10,276 bases of DNA from JBHEKP01 sp041859375 (GTDB taxonomy: Bacteria > Hydrogenedentota > Hydrogenedentia > Hydrogenedentales > CAITNO01), in contig JBHEKP010000296.1 of assembly GCA_041859375.1 (NCBI GenBank), positions 1-10,276 of the forward strand, written 5' to 3'. The notes below the pieces were generated by a model that did not search any database, had not been told where the DNA came from, and was given only the letters and a program-made list of their open reading frames with translations. This document shows, piece after piece, positions 7,954 through 10,276 of the stretch. Positions within the stretch are counted from its first letter, which is position 1; every line of letters starts with the position of its first letter. The translations under genes were made by a program, and so were the position numbers.

Positions 7954-8726
7954 TTTTCTGCTTCCTTCCTCTGTGAGGCCATTATTGCCCGGACCCGTTC
8001 AAGATCGGCGGGAACATCCACGCCAATCCCCTGATAATCCGTGTCCACCACGGCGATTTTAAAACCGTTTTCCAAAACGCGCAGCTGCTCCAGCTTTTCC
8101 AGCTTTTCCAGGGGCGTCTGGGCCATGCGCGCGTAGCGCAGCAGGAAATCCCGGCGGTACACATACAGGCCCACATGCTGCCAGTAACAGGCCGGGGCGG
8201 CGGCCCGGTCCGCCGCGTCGCGGATGTGGGGGATGGGGCTGCGCGAGAAATACAGCGCGTGCCCGTTCCCGTCGCAGACCACCTTCACCACGTTCGGATC
8301 GGCGACCAGTTCCGGATCGGTGATCAGGTGCCGCGCCGTGGACATCACCACGTCCGGCTCGTCCAGCAGCGGCCGGATGGCCGCGTCAATGACCGCCGGG
8401 TCAATCAGCGCCTCGTCGCCCTGCACGTTCACCACAATCGGCGCGTCGTGCCCCGCCGCCACCTCGGCGATGCGGTCCGTGCCGCTCGGGTGGTCCGGAC
8501 GGGTCATCACCAGGCGCGCGTTGAAGGGGGCCACCGCCGCCGCCACCGCCGGATCGTCCGCCGCAATCAGCACCTCGTCCACCAGCCGGGCCCGCCGCGC
8601 GCGCTCATAGGCGTGCATCACCAGCGGCCGGCCCTCAAGAGGCGCGATAATCTTTCCGGGGAAACGGGTGGAGGCAAAACGGGCGGGAACAACACACAAA
8701 ATTCGCGGCTTGTCAGTCGCCTTCAT
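7950..8726 (-). CDS. kdsB: 3-deoxy-manno-octulosonate cytidylyltransferase (CMP-Kdo synthetase)
   Basis: Activates Kdo with CTP to CMP-Kdo in the cytoplasm, the donor for the lipopolysaccharide inner core. 258 residues with the start chosen here (E. coli KdsB has 248). Motifs seen: nucleotide-binding VVPARFASTRFPGK at 12-25, HPSGTDR at 79-85, NVQGDE at 100-105, and YWQHVGLYVYRR at 181-192 followed by TPLEKLEKLEQLRVLENG, the family's typical C-terminal signature. The frame extends upstream to an ATG at 8774, but those 16 residues (rich in Cys/Phe) precede the normal KdsB start, so ATG 8726 is chosen; its Shine-Dalgarno is weak (GGCGGA). First gene of the minus-strand group, overlapping pyrG by 4 nt. 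Presence of Kdo synthesis marks a Gram-negative envelope. Confidence 0.95.
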   Translation of the reverse strand: MKATDKPRILCVVPARFASTRFPGKIIAPLEGRPLVMHAYERARRARLVDEVLIAADDPAVAAAVAPFNARLVMTRPDHPSGTDRIAEVAAGHDAPIVVNVQGDEALIDPAVIDAAIRPLLDEPDVVMSTARHLITDPELVADPNVVKVVCDGNGHALYFSRSPIPHIRDAADRAAAPACYWQHVGLYVYRRDFLLRYARMAQTPLEKLEKLEQLRVLENGFKIAVVDTDYQGIGVDVPADLERVRAIMASQRKEAEK

Positions 8727-8792
8727 ACGGTAATCCGCCGTGCAAAAAATCAGCCCAAAAACACAGAATTGCACAGGCTAGAGGGGGGAGGG

Positions 8793-8813
8793 GTCCCGTT
8801 GCTCTAACGGGAT
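8793..8813 (-). other. Stem-loop in the probable kdsB leader
   Basis: TCCCGTT (8794-8800) pairs with AACGGGA (8806-8812) around a 5-nt loop, extendable by one G-T pair. On the minus strand it falls near the 5' end of a transcript from the candidate promoter at 8817-8846 and is followed by a C-rich run, with no U-tract. It could be a 5' stabilising hairpin or a regulatory structure; it does not look like a terminator. Confidence 0.35.
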
Positions 8814-8816
8814 TGC

Positions 8817-8846
8817 ATCTTAGCACAGCCGGAGCGGGCCGCGCAA
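8817..8846 (-). promoter_or_regulatory. Candidate promoter for kdsB-pyrG group
   Basis: On the minus strand TTGCGC (8846-8841) and TAAGAT (8822-8817) are separated by 18 nt, giving a weak sigma-70-like match. Transcription would begin near 8810, leaving a leader of about 85 nt before kdsB. Match is modest, so this is a candidate only. Confidence 0.3.
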
Positions 8847-8945
8847 TGGAAAAAATTCCGGGGGGCCAAATTTTGCCGGAACAGGCCGTAGTCCCTCCCA
8901 AGCCCCAGTCTCCCCATCTGGAAAAAGGCGGCATCGGGGCAAAGT

Positions 8946-8974
8946 TTGTAATCCGGCCAGTTTTTTGGTATATT
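8946..8974 (+). promoter_or_regulatory. Candidate sigma-70-type promoter for tRNA-Pro
   Basis: TTGTAA (8946-8951) and TATATT (8969-8974) are separated by exactly 17 nt, the best promoter match in this intergenic stretch. The start point near 8981 would give a 5' tRNA leader of about 38 nt. Because no separate promoter is evident between the tRNA and the integrase, this one may also feed the integrase by readthrough (inference). Confidence 0.5.
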
Positions 8975-9018
8975 TACTGTGTCCCTTGACCCTTGTACGT
9001 TTGGCCACTTCCAATCGT

Positions 9019-9096
<78 letters not shown>

Positions 9097-9112
9097 TTTT
9101 GTAACCTGCTGA

Positions 9113-9130
9113 AACGCAAGGACTTGCGTT
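9113..9130 (+). repeat. Inverted repeat 1 (perfect 8-bp arms)
   Basis: AACGCAAG and CTTGCGTT separated by GA. As RNA it would fold as a 6-7 bp stem with a 4-6 nt loop; as DNA it is a near-perfect 18-bp palindrome suitable for a dimeric protein. First of four consecutive inverted repeats in the tRNA-integrase spacer. Confidence 0.7.
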
Positions 9131-9132
9131 GC

Positions 9133-9149
9133 CCGTGGAAACGCCACGG
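9133..9149 (+). repeat. Inverted repeat 2 (6-bp arms)
   Basis: CCGTGG and CCACGG around the 5-nt loop AAACG, a stable GC-rich hairpin. The heptamer GAAACGC, partly in this loop (9138-9144), also occurs at 9111-9117, giving a direct repeat 27 nt apart that could be a protein-binding unit. Confidence 0.65.
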
Positions 9150-9157
9150 AGCGGCAT

Positions 9158-9174
9158 AAACCAAGGCTTGGTTT
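9158..9174 (+). repeat. Inverted repeat 3, terminator-like
   Basis: AAACCAAG and CTTGGTTT around one base; a realistic RNA stem is AAACCA/TGGTTT with a 5-nt loop, followed by further T residues (to 9176). The stem is AU-rich, so at best a weak intrinsic terminator after tRNA-Pro. Its right arm overlaps the left arm of inverted repeat 4, so the two hairpins exclude each other. Confidence 0.55.
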
Positions 9175-9194
9175 TTGGGTATGTACCCAAAACC
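9170..9194 (+). repeat. Inverted repeat 4 (11 pairs, one bulge)
   Basis: GGTTTT(T)GGGTA pairs with TACCCAAAACC, with one bulged T at about 9176. It ends 7 nt before the integrase AGGAGG. Opening the central pairs leaves a 6-nt loop. It shares bases with inverted repeat 3, an arrangement like an attenuator or a switch between two structures (inference). Confidence 0.6.
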
Positions 9195-9225
9195 TTTACC
9201 TAGGAGGCCGCACTCTGAAGCGTAA
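9181..9225 (+). CDS. Possible 14-residue leader ORF overlapping the integrase start
   Basis: ATG at 9181 reads MYPKPLPRRPHSEA and stops at TAA 9223-9225, just inside the integrase coding region in another frame. Its two Arg codons are AGG AGG, which are the integrase Shine-Dalgarno itself. It has only a distant AAGG as ribosome binding site, and its ATG is in the loop region of inverted repeat 4. It may be a leader peptide that couples to integrase translation, or chance. Confidence 0.2.
   Translation: MYPKPLPRRPHSEA
9202..9207 (+). promoter_or_regulatory. Perfect Shine-Dalgarno for the integrase
   Basis: AGGAGG lies 7 nt before the CTG at 9215, ideal spacing. No ATG, GTG or TTG lies in the integrase frame at a usable distance, so this site is the main evidence for a CTG start. 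Confidence 0.65.
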
Positions 9226-10276
9226 AAAGACCGCCACCATTCCTGCTGTAAAACTTCCCTCCCTGCGATTCCACACCGGTAAAAGGCTTTTCCGCGTCAC
9301 CCTGTCTGGTAGGGACATCTGGCTTGGATCAGACAAGGCGCAAGCGGAGCGCCGCTACCATGCCGCAATTGCTGAATGGGTTGCCCGTGGCAAGTCACCA
9401 GAACCGCCACCAAAAGAAAACATCACCATTGTCGAGATGATTGATCTCTGGCACTCGATGTATGCGGATGCGTTTTACCGCAACAGTCCAGGGTCACTGC
9501 AAAGCATCACCGCTGTGCTAAAAGACTTTTCCGGTGTCTACGGGCGCACCTCCGCCGCCACCTTTGGGCCGAAGGCTCTTAAAGCGTATCGGGCTGGCAT
9601 GTGTGACGGTAAACTGAGCCGCACGACGGTAAACCAAAAGATTAAAGCAATCAGGCGGGTCTTTGTTTGGGCCGCATCCGAAGAACTGATTCCCGTTGAC
9701 GTTCCGCAATCACTGCAATGCGTCGAGGGACTGCGGGCTGGCCGCGCCCTTGGGGTCAAAGAGCCGCAACCCATACGCGCCGCCAAGTGGGAACACGTCG
9801 AGGCGGTACTGCCTTACATGCCCGCGCCCGTGGCGGATCTGATGCGGCTCTGCTGGCACACTGGTGCCCGTATCGGTGAACTTGTGAATCTGAGAGCCTC
9901 AGACATTGACAAGTCCGCGCCCATCTGGACCGCGACAATCACCGCGCACAAAACCGCCTACACCGGACGGACCCGCCGCTTGTATTTCGGCAAACAGGCG
10001 CAGTCCGTGCTAAAGCCCGCCATGCTGGCCGCACCTTTTGGGCGGGTGCTTTTCAGCCCGTGGGACTCCATCGCGGAGCGGGCGGATGCGGCGCAATCAC
10101 ACCGCCGCGACGATCAGCCGGAAACACCGCGCAAGACTGACCGCACCATCAACGAGGCGTATGACCCCCGCGCCGTGTGCCGTGCCGTAACCCGCGCCAT
10201 TGAAAAGTGCAACGCGGACCCGAAAAGGGTGGACAAGCCGAAGGTTCCCCACTGGCATCCGCACATGTTGCGCCAT
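9215..10276 (+). CDS. Tyrosine recombinase/integrase, 3' end outside window, probable CTG start
   Basis: Site-specific recombinase of the lambda-integrase family, expected to insert and excise the neighbouring element. 354 residues are visible. N-terminus: basic KRKK, then VKLPSLRFHTGKRLFRVTLS and GRDIWLG (to about residue 38), a beta-rich arm/DNA-binding domain like those of planctomycete-type integrases. Residues about 70-165 form the helical core-binding SAM-like domain. The catalytic domain begins near 190 with R219 in HTGARIGEL, K246 in ITAHKTAYTGR and the HxLR box H350-R353 at the window edge. The last His/Trp and the Tyr nucleophile lie beyond. The frame is open back to a TGA at 9110-9112, but 9113-9214 contains no ATG, GTG or TTG; CTG 9215 is chosen because AGGAGG sits 7 nt upstream and family homology begins there. 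The next in-frame ATG (9437) would delete the N-terminal domain. Codon use looks less GC-biased than in the left-hand genes, consistent with transfer. Confidence 0.88.
   Translation, partial: MKRKKTATIPAVKLPSLRFHTGKRLFRVTLSGRDIWLGSDKAQAERRYHAAIAEWVARGKSPEPPPKENITIVEMIDLWHSMYADAFYRNSPGSLQSITAVLKDFSGVYGRTSAATFGPKALKAYRAGMCDGKLSRTTVNQKIKAIRRVFVWAASEELIPVDVPQSLQCVEGLRAGRALGVKEPQPIRAAKWEHVEAVLPYMPAPVADLMRLCWHTGARIGELVNLRASDIDKSAPIWTATITAHKTAYTGRTRRLYFGKQAQSVLKPAMLAAPFGRVLFSPWDSIAERADAAQSHRRDDQPETPRKTDRTINEAYDPRAVCRAVTRAIEKCNADPKRVDKPKVPHWHPHMLRH

Larger units (their letters stand above)
8727..9018. other. Intergenic region between kdsB and tRNA-Pro
   Basis: 292 nt without a convincing gene between divergent transcripts. 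It holds a candidate promoter in each direction and a stem-loop near kdsB. It also has an imperfect palindromic stretch at 8856-8881 (TTCCGG ... CCGGAA, 14 nt apart, with AAATTT inside) of unknown meaning. Short open frames here lack family character and good start signals. Confidence 0.6.

Noticed and set aside
6763..8034. Long plus-strand open frame opposite pyrG and the end of kdsB
   Set aside because: It mirrors highly conserved PyrG sequence; composition (His, Asp, Val, Ala rich) is typical of a shadow frame and no domain is recognisable.
8088..8110. Nine-base tandem repeat (CAGCTTTTC twice) in kdsB
   Set aside because: It encodes LEKLEK within the standard C-terminal signature, which keeps the same length as E. 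coli KdsB, so it is not an insertion; simply codon repetition.
8727..8774. Extended kdsB start at ATG 8774
   Set aside because: It would add 16 Cys/Phe-rich residues before the conserved KdsB N-terminus; ATG 8726 gives the usual family start.

Overview
The window is GC-rich bacterial chromosome with the edge of an integrated element at its right end. A kdsB gene implies a Gram-negative cell whose lipopolysaccharide contains Kdo. A GH38 mannosidase, an exported DUF4838 protein, a divergent CPBP membrane protein and an integrase N-terminus resembling planctomycete-type integrases together suggest the PVC/Planctomycetes or Hydrogenedentota part of the tree. That placement is inference from remembered family resemblance, not from a search.

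Left block, plus strand (1-3527): the C-terminal 586 residues of a GH38 alpha-mannosidase, then a polytopic CPBP-like membrane protein 19 nt downstream, then a PaaI-type hotdog thioesterase that starts 1 nt after the preceding stop codon. The tight spacing suggests one transcript. The block meets the next one head-on, with only 10 nt between the stop codons at 3527 and 3538.

Central block, minus strand (read from 8726 down to 3538): kdsB, pyrG, an unrecognised coiled-coil/single-TM protein, and an exported DUF4838 protein. kdsB and pyrG overlap by 4 nt (ATGA), pyrG and the unknown gene overlap by 8 nt (GTGCTTAA), and the DUF4838 gene follows after 74 nt. CTP synthase makes the CTP that KdsB uses to form CMP-Kdo, so the first two genes are consecutive steps of one pathway. 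The role of the last two genes is unknown.

Right block, plus strand (8727-10276): a 292-nt intergenic region with a plausible promoter for each flanking transcript, an intact tRNA-Pro(GGG) with encoded CCA, then a 118-nt leader packed with four consecutive inverted repeats, then a tyrosine recombinase that runs off the window. The integrase has no ATG, GTG or TTG start in its open N-terminal region. A perfect AGGAGG lies 7 nt before a CTG codon, where homology to the family would place the start. tRNA gene plus adjacent inward-reading integrase is the classic layout of one end of an island or prophage. The structured leader and the CTG start are the most unusual things in the window.
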